Counted from the stretch's first letter, positions 1 through 8,647 are shown. The stretch: 64,000 nucleotides of DNA from Gillisella vitis (GCF_021559775.1 NZ_CP056047.1:2046001-2110000), one strand, 5' to 3'. The notes: generated by a model not told the origin, from the letters alone. Made by a program: numbers and translations.

Positions 1-251
1 CGATCCGGCGGCATGATGCTGGAGGTGCTTTCGGGATGGGCATAGCCATACTGCACCAGCCGACCGCCAATCACGCCATAAACCAGCGTGAAACCGAGGA
101 TCAACAGGCCGACGCGGCGCTTGGCCATATCGGCCTTGCGCTTGCCAGCGCCTTCGAACGCGCGGCCCTTGCCGCGCACGGCGCCACGACGCACGTCGGT
201 GGAAAAATGGGCCCGGCTTTTCAGGAGCATCATACGGGAAAGAAAAGTCAT
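1..251 (-). CDS. ftsI: FtsI / PBP2-type septal transpeptidase, N-terminal part (cut by window edge)
   Basis: Partial gene running off the left edge; only about the first 83 codons are present. The visible protein starts MTFLSRMMLLKSR, is rich in Arg/Lys, and then has one hydrophobic segment (about residues 46-62, VGLLILGFTLVYGVIGG). That is the layout of the cytoplasmic tail and single membrane anchor of FtsI, the septal peptidoglycan transpeptidase. The catalytic domain lies outside the window. Its ATG overlaps the ftsL stop as TGATG, which implies translational coupling. Identity is inferred mainly from position after mraZ-rsmH-ftsL and from the anchor, because no penicillin-binding motif can be seen. 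Confidence 0.85.
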   Translation of the reverse strand, partial: MTFLSRMMLLKSRAHFSTDVRRGAVRGKGRAFEGAGKRKADMAKRRVGLLILGFTLVYGVIGGRLVQYGYAHPESTSSIMPPD

Positions 252-670
252 CAGCGTTTCACCGATCCGGTTATGACCTTATCCATCGGCACTGGGACCG
301 GCTTACCATTCACAATCTTAATACCATCGGCGATCTTGGGACCGCCTGTCTTGGACGCCGGGGCCTGTACCACAGGCACCTGGGATTTCAACATCGGCAA
401 TTCATTGGCCCGCGCCAACTGGTTGGGATCGGTTTGCTGGAGCTTCAGCTCCTGACCAAAGGTATTGGCCAGTTTTTCGAGGCGGTTCGGCTGGGTCAAC
501 AAGGCCCAGTCGGCCTGGAGAAGCTCAATCGTATCCTTCTCCAGCTTGATCTCAGCTTCGATGCGCTTCAGATCCTGCACTTTCTCATCGGTATTATGCT
601 TGATCTGGTAAGTCACGGCTGCCGCTGCCGCCATGGCGCCGATCATCACGATGTCAAAGGTTCGCAGCAT
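251..670 (-). CDS. ftsL: cell division protein FtsL
   Basis: A 139-residue bitopic membrane protein. Residues 1-22 form a short N-terminal hydrophobic segment (IVMIGAMAAAAAVTYQI). A heptad-rich helical stretch follows (about 25-75: DEKVQDLKRIEAEIKLEKD), then a region with LTQPNRLEKLA, typical of FtsL proteins. FtsL is a divisome scaffold that pairs with FtsB/DivIC and FtsQ and helps activate FtsW-FtsI. The Pro/Lys-rich C-terminus (about 95-139) resembles the longer rhizobial versions. It starts 3 bp after the rsmH stop and overlaps the ftsI start by one base, so the cluster is one operon. Sequence conservation in this family is low, so gene order carries much of the assignment. Confidence 0.9.
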   Translation of the reverse strand: MLRTFDIVMIGAMAAAAAVTYQIKHNTDEKVQDLKRIEAEIKLEKDTIELLQADWALLTQPNRLEKLANTFGQELKLQQTDPNQLARANELPMLKSQVPVVQAPASKTGGPKIADGIKIVNGKPVPVPMDKVITGSVKR

Positions 671-673
671 GGC

Positions 674-1699
674 TCAGGCCCCCAATCGCTCGATTTCCGC
701 GAGATCCGGCAAATCGAAAATGGAAAAATCGGCCTTCATGGCTGGATGCGCGGTACGGATGCCCGCGCGTAGTTTTGCAGAACGGGCACGAGGATTGATC
801 TCGGCCTCCTCTTCGGTGGCTGTCACCATTCCCTTACCGACCGGCTCGAAGGTTGCCGGACGCTCGAACGCCATGGGCATATGCCGCGAACCGGCGGCCT
901 TACCGGAACGGTCTGAGAAGAATTTCTTGACGATACGGTCTTCAAGCGAATGAAAGGTGACGACAACCAGCCGTCCGCCCGGCTTCAAGGCCCGCTCGGC
1001 GGCAAACAGCGCCTCGGCCAATTCGCCAAGCTCGTCATTGACGAAAACCCGCAGCGCCTGAAACACCCGCGTCGCCGGATGGATCTTGTCCTTCGCCTTG
1101 CGTGGGGTGACGATCTCAATCATGCCCGCCAGATCGCGCGTGGTCTGGAAAGGATGGTTGACCCGGCGCTTTTCAATGGCGCGGGCAATGCGGCCGGATT
1201 GCTTTTCCTCGCCCAGAAAGCCGAAAATCCTAATGAGGTCGCCAACCTTGGCTCGGTTGACGACATCGGCGGCAGACACACCCGTGCCGGACATCCGCAT
1301 ATCGAGCGGCCCGTTGCGCTGGAAGGAAAACCCACGCTCGGCCTCATCGATCTGCATGGAGGAGACGCCGATATCGAGAACGATGCCATCCAGCCCGCCT
1401 TCGGGGGCAAAATTATCCAGCGTGGAAAACCGGGTATGATGAAGCGTGAGACGACCGGCGCGAGCAGCAACCATGGCTTGCCCGCCGGCAATCGCATTCG
1501 GATCACGGTCAAGCGCGATGACATCGGCACCAGTATCGAGAATAGCTGAGGTATAGCCACCCGCCCCAAACGTACCGTCCAGGATGACCTTACCGGCAGA
1601 GGGCTCCAGGGCTTCTATGACAGGCTCGAGAAGAACCGGAATGTGACGGACCGGTCCGCCTTCGGCTTCAGCATACCCTCCGCCAAGATCCGTCACCAT
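674..1699 (-). CDS. rsmH: 16S rRNA (cytosine1402-N4)-methyltransferase RsmH (MraW)
   Basis: 341 residues. RsmH methylates N4 of C1402 in the 16S rRNA decoding centre using S-adenosylmethionine. Visible signatures are [13 protein letters not shown] at the N-terminus, the SAM-binding motif [14 protein letters not shown], the family block [11 protein letters not shown], and [14 protein letters not shown] followed by [15 protein letters not shown] near the C-terminus. The start at 1699 ([14 protein letters not shown]) gives the usual family length. The open frame continues upstream through the intergenic repeat toward mraZ, but that extension has no family similarity. It lies 117 bp after mraZ, separated by a RIME-like repeat, and 3 bp before ftsL. 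Confidence 0.97.
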   Translation of the reverse strand: MVTDLGGGYAEAEGGPVRHIPVLLEPVIEALEPSAGKVILDGTFGAGGYTSAILDTGADVIALDRDPNAIAGGQAMVAARAGRLTLHHTRFSTLDNFAPEGGLDGIVLDIGVSSMQIDEAERGFSFQRNGPLDMRMSGTGVSAADVVNRAKVGDLIRIFGFLGEEKQSGRIARAIEKRRVNHPFQTTRDLAGMIEIVTPRKAKDKIHPATRVFQALRVFVNDELGELAEALFAAERALKPGGRLVVVTFHSLEDRIVKKFFSDRSGKAAGSRHMPMAFERPATFEPVGKGMVTATEEEAEINPRARSAKLRAGIRTAHPAMKADFSIFDLPDLAEIERLGA

Positions 1700-1710
1700 T
1701 CCGCTTCTCC

Positions 1711-1818
1711 GCCTTAGACTATCTCCCTTTTTCTTTGAAAAATGGAGATAGTCCACATCATTGCATTTGCGCATTTCCGGACGGAAAACCGGTTTCCACT
1801 TTTCCTGGAAATGCTCTA
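1711..1818. repeat. RIME-like mosaic repeat with two palindromes, between mraZ and rsmH
   Basis: Two adjacent hairpins fill the mraZ-rsmH gap. The first has perfect 10-bp arms at 1717-1726 and 1744-1753 (gactatctcc / ggagatagtc) with an inner tttttc/gaaaaa stem. The second spans 1771-1814 with arms gcatttcc and ggaaatgc and an inner ggaaaa/ttttcc stem. The second half recurs nearly unchanged at 61458-61505 and in degenerate form near 62695-62721. The two-palindrome, roughly 108-bp layout resembles the Rhizobium intergenic mosaic elements (RIME). The repeat end supplies the TAG stop of mraZ (1816-1818). Possible roles are RNA processing, partial termination or simple insertion. Confidence 0.75.
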
Positions 1819-2256
1819 ACTGGAACCCGCCCTCTTCAGACCGAGTCCCTTTCTTGCCGCCGCCTGCGCCTCGTGAAACGCCTGCGGCTGCCACACTTGA
1901 AAATGATCCGAGCGACCGACAAAGGTCACTTCGGACGCAATACCCGTAAAGTCGCGGATAAAATCCGTGACCATCAGACGCCCCTCGCTGTCGAGGCGCA
2001 TGAAAACGCCGCCCCCATGTACGAGAAGCGACATTTCGTTGGCAACCGGCGAAAACGGATCCTCGCCGACAATTTGCCGTTCGTAGCGCTCCAACAGATC
2101 CGGCCCACCGATACTGATCGCCGGAAAGGTGAAATCCTGGAAGCAATAAAGCTCCTGGATGCCCCGCTCCACCAGAACAGCACGGAACGCCGCCGGAACG
2201 GAAACCCGCCCCTTCGTATCGATCCGGTTCGTCGCATTGGACAAGAAGCGGTTCAT
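1816..2256 (-). CDS. mraZ: transcriptional regulator MraZ
   Basis: 146 residues, normal for MraZ, with two copies of the SpoVT/AbrB-like swapped-hairpin domain. The N-terminal block [21 protein letters not shown] (split over residues 4-24) and the second-domain block [18 protein letters not shown] are diagnostic. MraZ is the conserved first gene of the division and cell wall cluster; it forms rings and binds direct TGGGN repeats in its own promoter, usually repressing it. Four such boxes lie upstream at 2433-2467. The stop codon falls inside the downstream repeat. It heads the run mraZ, rsmH, ftsL, ftsI. Confidence 0.97.
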   Translation of the reverse strand: MNRFLSNATNRIDTKGRVSVPAAFRAVLVERGIQELYCFQDFTFPAISIGGPDLLERYERQIVGEDPFSPVANEMSLLVHGGGVFMRLDSEGRLMVTDFIRDFTGIASEVTFVGRSDHFQVWQPQAFHEAQAAARKGLGLKRAGSS

Positions 2257-2432
2257 TACGCGCTACCGCCGCCCCTTTTCGATCAACGCGGTCCACACAC
2301 CCGCATTTCCATTGATACACCCGAGCCGACAAGCCCCTTGCCGCTAGGACGAAACAGGAAAAATAGCCACTCCAGGCCTGCTTCTCAGTCTCGCATGTCG
2401 GGGCTGTTATCCGCCCCTCGGCAGTGCACTTA

Positions 2433-2467
2433 TGGGATAACATGGGACACCATGGGCGTCAATGGGA
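2433..2467 (-). promoter_or_regulatory. mraZ promoter with four MraZ boxes
   Basis: On the plus strand TGGG occurs at 2433, 2443, 2453 and 2463, exactly 10 bp apart, giving four TGGGN boxes with 5-bp spacers. This matches the published MraZ operator pattern. Read on the minus strand, a TTGACG hexamer (2462-2457) and a weak TATCCC (2439-2434) with a 17-bp spacer bracket the boxes, so bound MraZ would sit on the promoter itself. The promoter hexamers are inferred; the repeat array is seen directly. The resulting mraZ leader would be about 170 nt. Confidence 0.85.
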
Positions 2468-2611
2468 TTAGGGTTAGCAAACCAGTCTACTTCATCGGAA
2501 ATTTATAACCCGTTAAGATTAATGAATGGTTATTATGGCTCGACGGAAGCAAGCCACCCATATCCGCAAGTATGCTTTCTAATAATATGAAAATAAACGA
2601 AAATTAGCAAA

Positions 2612-2640
2612 AGAGGGAAAAGGGGGCGCAACGGCGCCTG
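2612..2640 (-). terminator. terminator after rnpB
   Basis: On the minus strand GGCGC-CGTT-GCGCC forms a short GC stem followed by CCCTTTTCCCTCTTTT. It lies about 50 nt past the mature 3' end of RNase P RNA. Confidence 0.6.
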
Positions 2641-2690
2641 TGGTTTTTCAACCTCAAGCAAGGCCTCCGCACGGCCCTTGGCAGGAAATA

Positions 2691-3088
2691 CCAGTCGGCC
2701 TGTAAGCCGGGTTCTGTATGGCCCCGGTTTCCCGGAACGTGGCAGCCATTCATCTGGGACGATACTTGCGCACCGCCTCTCGCAACCCACCCGGATGACT
2801 GGCCCGAAAACCGGCTGTAGCGCAACTTGCGTTGCACCCGCGTCATCCCTATTCGGTCTTGCTCCCGGTGGGGTTTACCATGCCGTCCCTGTCACCAGCG
2901 ACGCGGTGGGCTCTTACCCCACCCTTTCACCCTTACCCCGATAAACGGGGCGGTCTGCTTTCTGTGGCACTTTCCCTGAGGTCGCCCTCGCCGGACGTTA
3001 TCCGGCACCGTGTTTCCGTGGAGCCCGGACTTTCCTCACCCTACCGCCTTTCGGCATTGGTAAAGCGCGGCTGCCCGGCCGACTGGTT
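2691..3088 (-). ncRNA. rnpB: RNase P RNA (bacterial type A)
   Basis: The catalytic RNA of ribonuclease P, which trims tRNA 5' leaders. The ends pair as helix P1 (minus strand CCAGTCGGCC at about 3086 and GGCCGACTGG at 2691-2700). Conserved blocks are visible: GAGGAAAGTCCGGGCTCCACG near the 5' side (about 3037-3017, split here) and CAGAACCCGGCTTACAGGCC at the 3' end. Length is about 398 nt, normal for alphaproteobacteria. Exact mature ends are estimated from P1. Short open frames across this interval are not genes. Confidence 0.95.
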
Positions 3089-3136
3089 CGGCGTGATTAA
3101 CGGAGACATCTGGAGAAAGCCACCGAAATCATGCGC

Positions 3137-4330
3137 TCAAACGAAAACAGGCGTGAAATCTGCATCATACTCCTCATGGACAATCGTGCCGCGCAGGATC
3201 AACTCGGCACCCAGCCGGCCAATTTCGTCAGAACTTTTCGCCGCCGCCCCGCAGCCGCCAGTCAGCACCGCGATGCGTGGGCTGTCGCTAAACCCGATGG
3301 CCGGATAGCCACTGCCCGTAAAGGAGGTCACGCAGGGCGCCATCGACACCGGCGCCTGGGCAACACCCGGCACCAGCGATCTGCAAATGCGCGCCAGATG
3401 ATCGCGTGCGCTTTCCCGTCCGCCACCCCTGAACCAGGCGCGGATTTCGGGCTCGGTCTTCAGCCTGACATCATCGGGATCGCCGCCGATCTTGAGATAG
3501 GTTTTACCATCAGGGTAGCGCACTGGTGGAAGCAGATAGATATGATCGCGTGGATTGGACGGCTCGTGAATGAGCGACGGCATGCCGTGATAGGCGGGCA
3601 GATCCTGATCGGCGATTTCGAAAAAGGTCACCGTGCGGGCATAAACCGACAGATCAATCCGGCGCGGCAACAGTCTTTCGGCAATGGAAAATCCGCCCGT
3701 GGCAACCAGCAGTTTTTCGGCTTTCAACGCCTTGCCGCCTGCGGTCGTGACCACCGCATGGCCGCCCTCGTCGCGAATGTCTATGACCACATCGTTGATC
3801 AGAGATGCCCCCGCCCGAGCAGCCAGCTCCGACTGGGCCTCCACCAAACGGCGCGGATTGACGTAGCCGGCGTGATGCGCCTCATAAATCCCAATGGAAA
3901 CAGGCTCGAACCGGAAATAACTGAAACGCTCGGCAAGACCGGCATGGTCGAAAGACTGGGTGGAAACGCCGAGCCCTTCGGCAGCGCGCGTTGCCTTGGC
4001 GACATAGTCGGAATGACCATCCGGGCTCGTTCCGACGATCAGGCAACCGGCTTCGTGGTAAAACCGGATACCGCTCTGCTGTTCGATTTCACTGTAGCGG
4101 GCAATCGATTCATGCGCGAGCTTTGCCCAGACAGGATCGCTATCGATGGTACGGGTGATTCGCGCTTCGTCGTAATGGCTGGCAAAGACGCCTTCGTGGC
4201 TTTGCTTGTCAGCGGGCTCATCCGGCCCGACCAGTGCCACGCCATCCGTTTGCAATGCCAGATGCCGCGCCGCCGCCGCACCCATCATACCGCGTCCGAT
4301 AATGAGATATTTGAAGACCTGATCCGTCAT
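3137..4330 (-). CDS. FAD-dependent oxidoreductase of the DAO (DadA / sarcosine oxidase) family
   Basis: 397 residues. The N-terminus KYLIIGRGMMGAAAARHLA is the dinucleotide-binding fold (GxGxxG) for FAD. The middle holds the DAO substrate domain (GYVNPRRLVEAQSELAARAG), and the C-terminus has the second FAD motif GSGYPAIGFSDSPRI with LTGGCGAAAKSSDEIG. Enzymes of this family oxidise N-methyl or D-amino acids and related amines, producing peroxide or passing electrons on. The CGAAAKSS segment resembles the region that carries covalent flavin in monomeric sarcosine oxidases, but I cannot assign the substrate. It is transcribed alone, upstream of rnpB on the same strand, with the next gene in that direction on the far side of a hairpin. 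Confidence 0.85.
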   Translation of the reverse strand: MTDQVFKYLIIGRGMMGAAAARHLALQTDGVALVGPDEPADKQSHEGVFASHYDEARITRTIDSDPVWAKLAHESIARYSEIEQQSGIRFYHEAGCLIVGTSPDGHSDYVAKATRAAEGLGVSTQSFDHAGLAERFSYFRFEPVSIGIYEAHHAGYVNPRRLVEAQSELAARAGASLINDVVIDIRDEGGHAVVTTAGGKALKAEKLLVATGGFSIAERLLPRRIDLSVYARTVTFFEIADQDLPAYHGMPSLIHEPSNPRDHIYLLPPVRYPDGKTYLKIGGDPDDVRLKTEPEIRAWFRGGGRESARDHLARICRSLVPGVAQAPVSMAPCVTSFTGSGYPAIGFSDSPRIAVLTGGCGAAAKSSDEIGRLGAELILRGTIVHEEYDADFTPVFV

Positions 4331-4403
4331 ACCGCTCGTCCAAAATGATTTGCCAATTGGATAGCATTATCGATCAGACTTGCCACATAGTTTGATTGAT
4401 CTG

Positions 4404-4437
4404 ACGCAAGAACCGGCAGAAACGACGGTTCTTGCGT
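4404..4437. repeat. perfect 12-bp inverted repeat (hairpin)
   Basis: Arms acgcaagaaccg (4404-4415) and cggttcttgcgt (4426-4437) with a 10-nt loop. It lies between the oxidoreductase start and the transglycosylase stop. There is no T-run, so it may be a rho-independent-like or RNA-stabilising hairpin for the transglycosylase transcript, or an operator for the oxidoreductase. Confidence 0.55.
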
Positions 4438-4491
4438 GATCACCACGTCGCCTCACCCCACAAGAATGGTAAAAGGGACGCTGTCAGCTTT

Positions 4492-5085
4492 TCAGCTGTT
4501 TTCCAGCGCAGCTTCCACCTGACCGCAATATTGCTTGGAAACCGGGTTCATGCGTGTCGCGCCGTGGCCGGCATTGTAGCGCAGAATGGCACCGCAGGTA
4601 TCACCGCCGCCAAGCTGGTGGGCCATGGCGAGATATTTCATCCCGTATTTGAGATTGGTGGACGGGTCGTAAAGCCCGGCGACAGTACCGGTATAGCCCA
4701 TGGCGCGGGCGGTGGCGGGCTTGATCTGCATCAGGCCGACTTCGCCATGCGTACCGCGCGCTTTCGGATTGAAGCCGCTTTCGATTTTCACCACGGCGCT
4801 GGCCAGTTCCACCGGCACGCCATATTGCTTGGCATAGGACGAGATCAGGGCATGATAGGGCGCCTTGCCAGCAGCCCCCTGCATATCGGCCTTCTGATCA
4901 TCAGTCCCGGTTTTATTCGAGAGCCTGGTTTTCTCCAGGGGCTTGGCGAGGTCGGCTTGCTGTTTATTGGCACGCAACATGTCCATCAGGGTCAAGCCCT
5001 TGCCGGCATCAGCAGCCTCGGCTTGGGAAACAGCAGACATAGAAACGGCGATGCATGCCGCGGCAGCGAAAAGCGAGGTTTTCAT
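4492..5085 (-). CDS. secreted lytic transglycosylase (SLT domain)
   Basis: 197 residues from the ATG at 5085. A clean signal peptide (MKTSLFAAAACIAVSMSAVSQAEAA) supports this start over the GTG 18 codons upstream. A Gln/Lys-rich linker leads to a goose-type/Slt70-like catalytic domain (about 90-195). It has the catalytic glutamate in VVKIESGFNPKARG, then GEVGLMQIKPATARAMG and ILRYNAGHG. Such enzymes cleave the MurNAc-GlcNAc bond of peptidoglycan, leaving 1,6-anhydro ends. Similar small proteins serve wall turnover or secretion-system assembly; no secretion genes are nearby. Two cysteines (in GDTCGAI and KQYCGQ) may form a disulfide. Confidence 0.88.
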   Translation of the reverse strand: MKTSLFAAAACIAVSMSAVSQAEAADAGKGLTLMDMLRANKQQADLAKPLEKTRLSNKTGTDDQKADMQGAAGKAPYHALISSYAKQYGVPVELASAVVKIESGFNPKARGTHGEVGLMQIKPATARAMGYTGTVAGLYDPSTNLKYGMKYLAMAHQLGGGDTCGAILRYNAGHGATRMNPVSKQYCGQVEAALENS

Positions 5086-5380
5086 GAAAAAGGTCAGTCT
5101 CCAGACAAAGGGGCGGACACGGATGTCAGCAAAGCGCACTATTTACCCGTCCACTGCCCAGCAAAGGACAGCGATGTTCATCGCCCTCATCGTTGATATT
5201 TGCGAAAGACTTCCATTTTGGAAATCACATTCGCTGTTCATCTCAACCGCTGCCGAGGAATACCATGGCTGCGACGGCTGCTGTTAGACAGACTCAATAA
5301 GGAAATCCTATGGCATGGTAAAAAGAGGTGATTTTCGACCCTGCCGACAGCTGTCTGCGAGCAGCAACAGCCCGCAATCC

Positions 5381-6139
5381 TCAGCTGAAACGCGGCAGCG
5401 CCGCCAGCAGACGATGCAGGGTGTCGATGGTCGAATAATCAGCCACGCCATCGACCTTGGAGGGGCGGAAATGCAGCTGGAAACTTCTGACGACACCCTC
5501 GGTCACAGCATCAAAATCCCCATTGATTTCAACAGGGTATCCATAGAGAGACAACATGGATTGCAATGCCTCGACCGGCTGGCCGCGATCCCCTCTCTGG
5601 AAGAACCGGCCCCCGGTGATCGCGGTTGGCTCCACCCAATGCCCTACGCCCAGAGCGTGTAGCCGATCCCAGGGGAAATGTTCGCCCGGATCGACCTTGC
5701 GAACCGGGGCAATATCGGAATGGGCCAGCACCCGCTCCGGGGCGATGGACCAGCGACTTGCACAATCAAGACACAATTGCGCGACGGCATTCACCTGTTT
5801 TTCGGGATAATCCGGCAGAGACGGATGTCCGGCATTGGCAATCTCGATGCCAATTGAGCGGGAATTGATATCGGTCACGCCCGCCCAGAAACTCTTGCCG
5901 GCATGCCAGGCTCGGCGGCTTTCCGGCACCATCTGCACGACATCACCGTTTTCACGCACCAGATAATGGCTGGAAACCTGGCTTTCCACAGTGCAGAGCC
6001 AGGAGAGTGCTGCCTCTTCGCTCGGCATGCCGGTATAATGCAGAATGATGGTGTCAGGGGCCGCGCAGTCGATGCGCTCACCGTGGTTGGGGGATGGCAC
6101 CACCACGGCGTCTGGATAATCGGCGATGAATGCAGTCAT
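5381..6139 (-). CDS. N-acetylmuramoyl-L-alanine amidase (AmpD/AmiD type) with peptidoglycan-binding domain
   Basis: 252 residues. The Amidase_2 domain (about 10-160) carries likely zinc ligands in IILHYTG (His34), VLAHSDI (His140) and RKVDPGEHFPW (Asp150), plus GIEIANAG. A PG_binding_1 domain follows (about 178-245: RGDRGQPVEALQSMLSLYGY). The family cuts the amide between MurNAc and the stem peptide, often on anhydro-muropeptides in recycling. No signal peptide is visible, which suits a cytoplasmic AmpD-like role, although the wall-binding domain hints at envelope contact. It overlaps the TerB-DnaJ gene by 4 bp (ATGA), so the two are translationally coupled. Confidence 0.93.
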   Translation of the reverse strand: MTAFIADYPDAVVVPSPNHGERIDCAAPDTIILHYTGMPSEEAALSWLCTVESQVSSHYLVRENGDVVQMVPESRRAWHAGKSFWAGVTDINSRSIGIEIANAGHPSLPDYPEKQVNAVAQLCLDCASRWSIAPERVLAHSDIAPVRKVDPGEHFPWDRLHALGVGHWVEPTAITGGRFFQRGDRGQPVEALQSMLSLYGYPVEINGDFDAVTEGVVRSFQLHFRPSKVDGVADYSTIDTLHRLLAALPRFS

Positions 6140-6873
6140 GCGGCCCGGCGTTCCTTTTCAATCGCGGCATAGGCTGCGTTGAAACTGGCCATCCGTTGAT
6201 GAGCGGCGGCATGCATTTCCACTGGCAGGCCGCGCGCATGCAGCCGGTCGGGATGATGCTCGGAGGCCAGCGCCCGGTAGCGTTTGCGAATCGTGCCAAA
6301 ATCGTCACTGCGCGACACGCCGAGAATGCCGTAGGGGTCCTGGTCGGGCGCGAGATGACGGGCGGAAATCTGTTCGAAGCGATCCTCACCAATCTCGAAA
6401 ATTTCGGCGATGCGAGAGAGAAAAGCCAGTTCCTTCTCGTGGATCAACCCGTCCGCCGTGGCGATGTGAAACAGGGCGTCAACGATTTCTTCGAGCACCG
6501 GGCACCCTCTGGTGCGCGAGCCGCAGAGGTTGGCGAGCTTTTCGGCATAGGCTTCGTAACCAGCGATATCCTGCTTGGCGAGATTATAAAGGCGCGCGAC
6601 GTTGCGGGCTTCTTCCGGCGGAAAATCGAAAATGCTGCGAAACGCATTGACCTCAGCCTGCGACACGACACCATCGGCCTTGGCCATCTTGGCGGAAAGC
6701 GCAATGATCGCCACGGAAAAAGACACGCGCCTGCGCGTTTCCGGATCACCCTCGAAGACGGTGCGGATCGCTTCGACAATCGACGACAAGGCATTGCCAG
6801 CCGCGTCGCTGACCGCGCCGAGCAGCCGCTCCCAGAGGGACGATAATTGTTGGCAGGCGAAATCGAAAATCAT
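6136..6873 (-). CDS. TerB-DnaJ domain protein (DjlA-like co-chaperone)
   Basis: 245 residues. Residues about 45-170 form a TerB-like helical domain with two acidic metal-site motifs, AKADGVVSQAEV and ATADGLIHEKEL. Residues about 178-240 are a J-domain with DPYGILGVSRSDDFGTIRK and the HPD tripeptide at 207-209, needed to stimulate DnaK ATPase. DjlA-like proteins are membrane-linked in enterobacteria; here only a weakly hydrophobic N-terminus is seen. It is the first gene of a two-gene unit with the amidase, which it overlaps by 4 bp, suggesting a chaperone role tied to envelope or wall recycling. Confidence 0.88.
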   Translation of the reverse strand: MIFDFACQQLSSLWERLLGAVSDAAGNALSSIVEAIRTVFEGDPETRRRVSFSVAIIALSAKMAKADGVVSQAEVNAFRSIFDFPPEEARNVARLYNLAKQDIAGYEAYAEKLANLCGSRTRGCPVLEEIVDALFHIATADGLIHEKELAFLSRIAEIFEIGEDRFEQISARHLAPDQDPYGILGVSRSDDFGTIRKRYRALASEHHPDRLHARGLPVEMHAAAHQRMASFNAAYAAIEKERRAA

Positions 6874-7193
6874 TTTGACAGATTGACCAAATTATCACTT
6901 GAAATGCAAGAGAAGCACCCCACTGTTTCGGGTTAAACTTTGTTCACTTTCCGGGTTTTACCGCAGTGCGGTAACAGCGGATGCTTCACGTCTTCGTTGG
7001 CATACTAGCTTTTCCACAAGCCTCCCGCTTACCGCTTTCCATTTGAAACGATTATATTTCCGTGGCTGATGACATTTCCACGAAACTGCGGATTTTGTTC
7101 AATTTTTCGCTTTACAGCATCCGGCCTCTGTCGCATCCATTGGCACCATTTCGTAAACGTCTGCGGCACTTTGTCCGCAAGAAGGAGGGTTTG
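6874..7193. other. divergent intergenic region between the TerB-DnaJ gene and pfp
   Basis: 320 bp holding the promoters of both genes. I see no convincing hexamers, no hairpin and no ORF with coding character. The pfp ribosome binding site aaggaggg lies at its right end. Confidence 0.5.
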
Positions 7194-8408
7194 ATGGCCA
7201 AGACCAAAGTCGCGTTGCTGACCGCCGGGGGCCTTGCGCCCTGCCTCTCATCGGCAGTGGGCGGGTTGATCGAGCGCTATAGCGACATCGCACCCGATGC
7301 CGAGATCGTCGCCTATAAATCCGGCTATCGCGGCCTGTTGATGGACTACAAGATCGAGATCAATCAGCATATGCGCGAACAGGCCCATGTCCTGCATCGC
7401 TATGGCGGCTCGCCGATCGGCAATAGCCGCGTCAAGCTCACCAATGTCGCCGATTGCGTCAAGCGCGGCTTGGTCAAGGAAGGCCAGAACCCGTTGCAGG
7501 TGGCCGCCGAGCGCCTGGCCGCCGATGGCATCACCATTCTGCACACAATCGGCGGTGACGATACCAATACGACGGCTGCCGATCTCGCCGCCTATCTCGG
7601 TGCCAACGGCTATGACCTGACCGTCGTCGGCCTGCCCAAAACGGTGGACAATGATGTCGTGCCGATCCGCCAATCGCTCGGTGCCTGGACCGCGGCGGAA
7701 GTCGGCGCCCGCTTCTTCGACCATGTTTCCAACGAGCAGAGTGCCGCCCCGCGCACGCTGGTCATCCACGAAGTCATGGGCCGCCATTGCGGCTGGCTGA
7801 CAGCGGCGACCGCCCGCGCCTATATCCAGCGCATCCAGCATAATGAATATGTCGAGGGCTTCATGATGAATGAAGAACTGAAGACCATTGACGGTCTTTA
7901 TCTGCCCGAGACCCATTTCGACATGGAAGCCGAGGCAGAGCGGCTGAAGGAGTTGATGGACCGCACCGGCTTCGTCACGCTGTTCGTCTCGGAAGGGGCC
8001 TGCATGGACGAAATCATCGCCGACCGGGAAAAGGCAGGCGAAGAGATCAAGCGCGACGCGTTCGGCCATGTGAAGCTCGATACGATCAATGTCGGCGGCT
8101 GGTTCCAGAAGCATTTCGCCAAATTGCTCGATGCCGAACGCTCGATGGTGCAGAAGTCAGGCTATTACGCCCGTTCGGCCCCGGCCAATTACGAGGACTT
8201 GCGGCTGATCCAGAGCATGGTGGATCTGGCCGTCGAAAGCGGGTTGAACGGCGTCTCCGGCGTCACCGGTCATGACGAGGACCAGGGCGGCAAATTGCGC
8301 GCCATCGAATTCCCCCGCATCAAGGGCGGCAAGGCTTTCGACCTCTCTACGCCATGGTTCAAAGATGTGATGGACCATCTGGGCCAGAAATTCCGTCCGG
8401 CACATTGA
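7194..8408 (+). CDS. pfp: pyrophosphate-dependent 6-phosphofructokinase
   Basis: 404 residues from the ATG at 7194, which follows a strong AAGGAGG site; the frame is open further upstream but without family similarity. Pfp reversibly phosphorylates fructose-6-phosphate with pyrophosphate. Diagnostic positions are GGDDTNT (120-126), where PPi enzymes have Asp in place of the Gly of ATP enzymes, and PKTVDND (148-154), with Lys in place of Gly. MGRHCGW (195-201) binds the sugar phosphate. Many rhizobia lack a classical ATP-PFK and use Entner-Doudoroff catabolism, so the enzyme may act mainly in gluconeogenesis or with the pentose phosphate pathway. It appears monocistronic. Confidence 0.95.
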   Translation: MAKTKVALLTAGGLAPCLSSAVGGLIERYSDIAPDAEIVAYKSGYRGLLMDYKIEINQHMREQAHVLHRYGGSPIGNSRVKLTNVADCVKRGLVKEGQNPLQVAAERLAADGITILHTIGGDDTNTTAADLAAYLGANGYDLTVVGLPKTVDNDVVPIRQSLGAWTAAEVGARFFDHVSNEQSAAPRTLVIHEVMGRHCGWLTAATARAYIQRIQHNEYVEGFMMNEELKTIDGLYLPETHFDMEAEAERLKELMDRTGFVTLFVSEGACMDEIIADREKAGEEIKRDAFGHVKLDTINVGGWFQKHFAKLLDAERSMVQKSGYYARSAPANYEDLRLIQSMVDLAVESGLNGVSGVTGHDEDQGGKLRAIEFPRIKGGKAFDLSTPWFKDVMDHLGQKFRPAH

Positions 8409-8647
8409 CCTTGACGGCGAATGGTGGCTTCTGTTTGCAGGCGATGCTGACGGCGTAATTGCCCGAAGCATGCCTGCATGACTGTTCGGACCCGCCTGGG
8501 GTTTTGAAACGGAAATGACAGACTATTTATTGTGACAGCGCCGGTGCCAAGGGCATGCGGCGCTGCTATGTTTATATCGGGAGTGCCCGGGCCGGGATGA
8601 GGTTGATGATATCCCGCCACAGGCTGACCGAACACGGAGGCAGGCCC

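Noticed and set aside
674-2443. 589-residue extension of rsmH through mraZ
   Set aside because: Only the last 341 residues match RsmH; the rest is mraZ and intergenic repeat in the wrong frame.
2678-3308. ORFs across the RNase P RNA region
   Set aside because: The interval is explained by conserved rnpB structure; the frames have no coding character.
3131-4348. 405-residue plus-strand ORF
   Set aside because: It covers the oxidoreductase gene in reverse and shows no family motifs.
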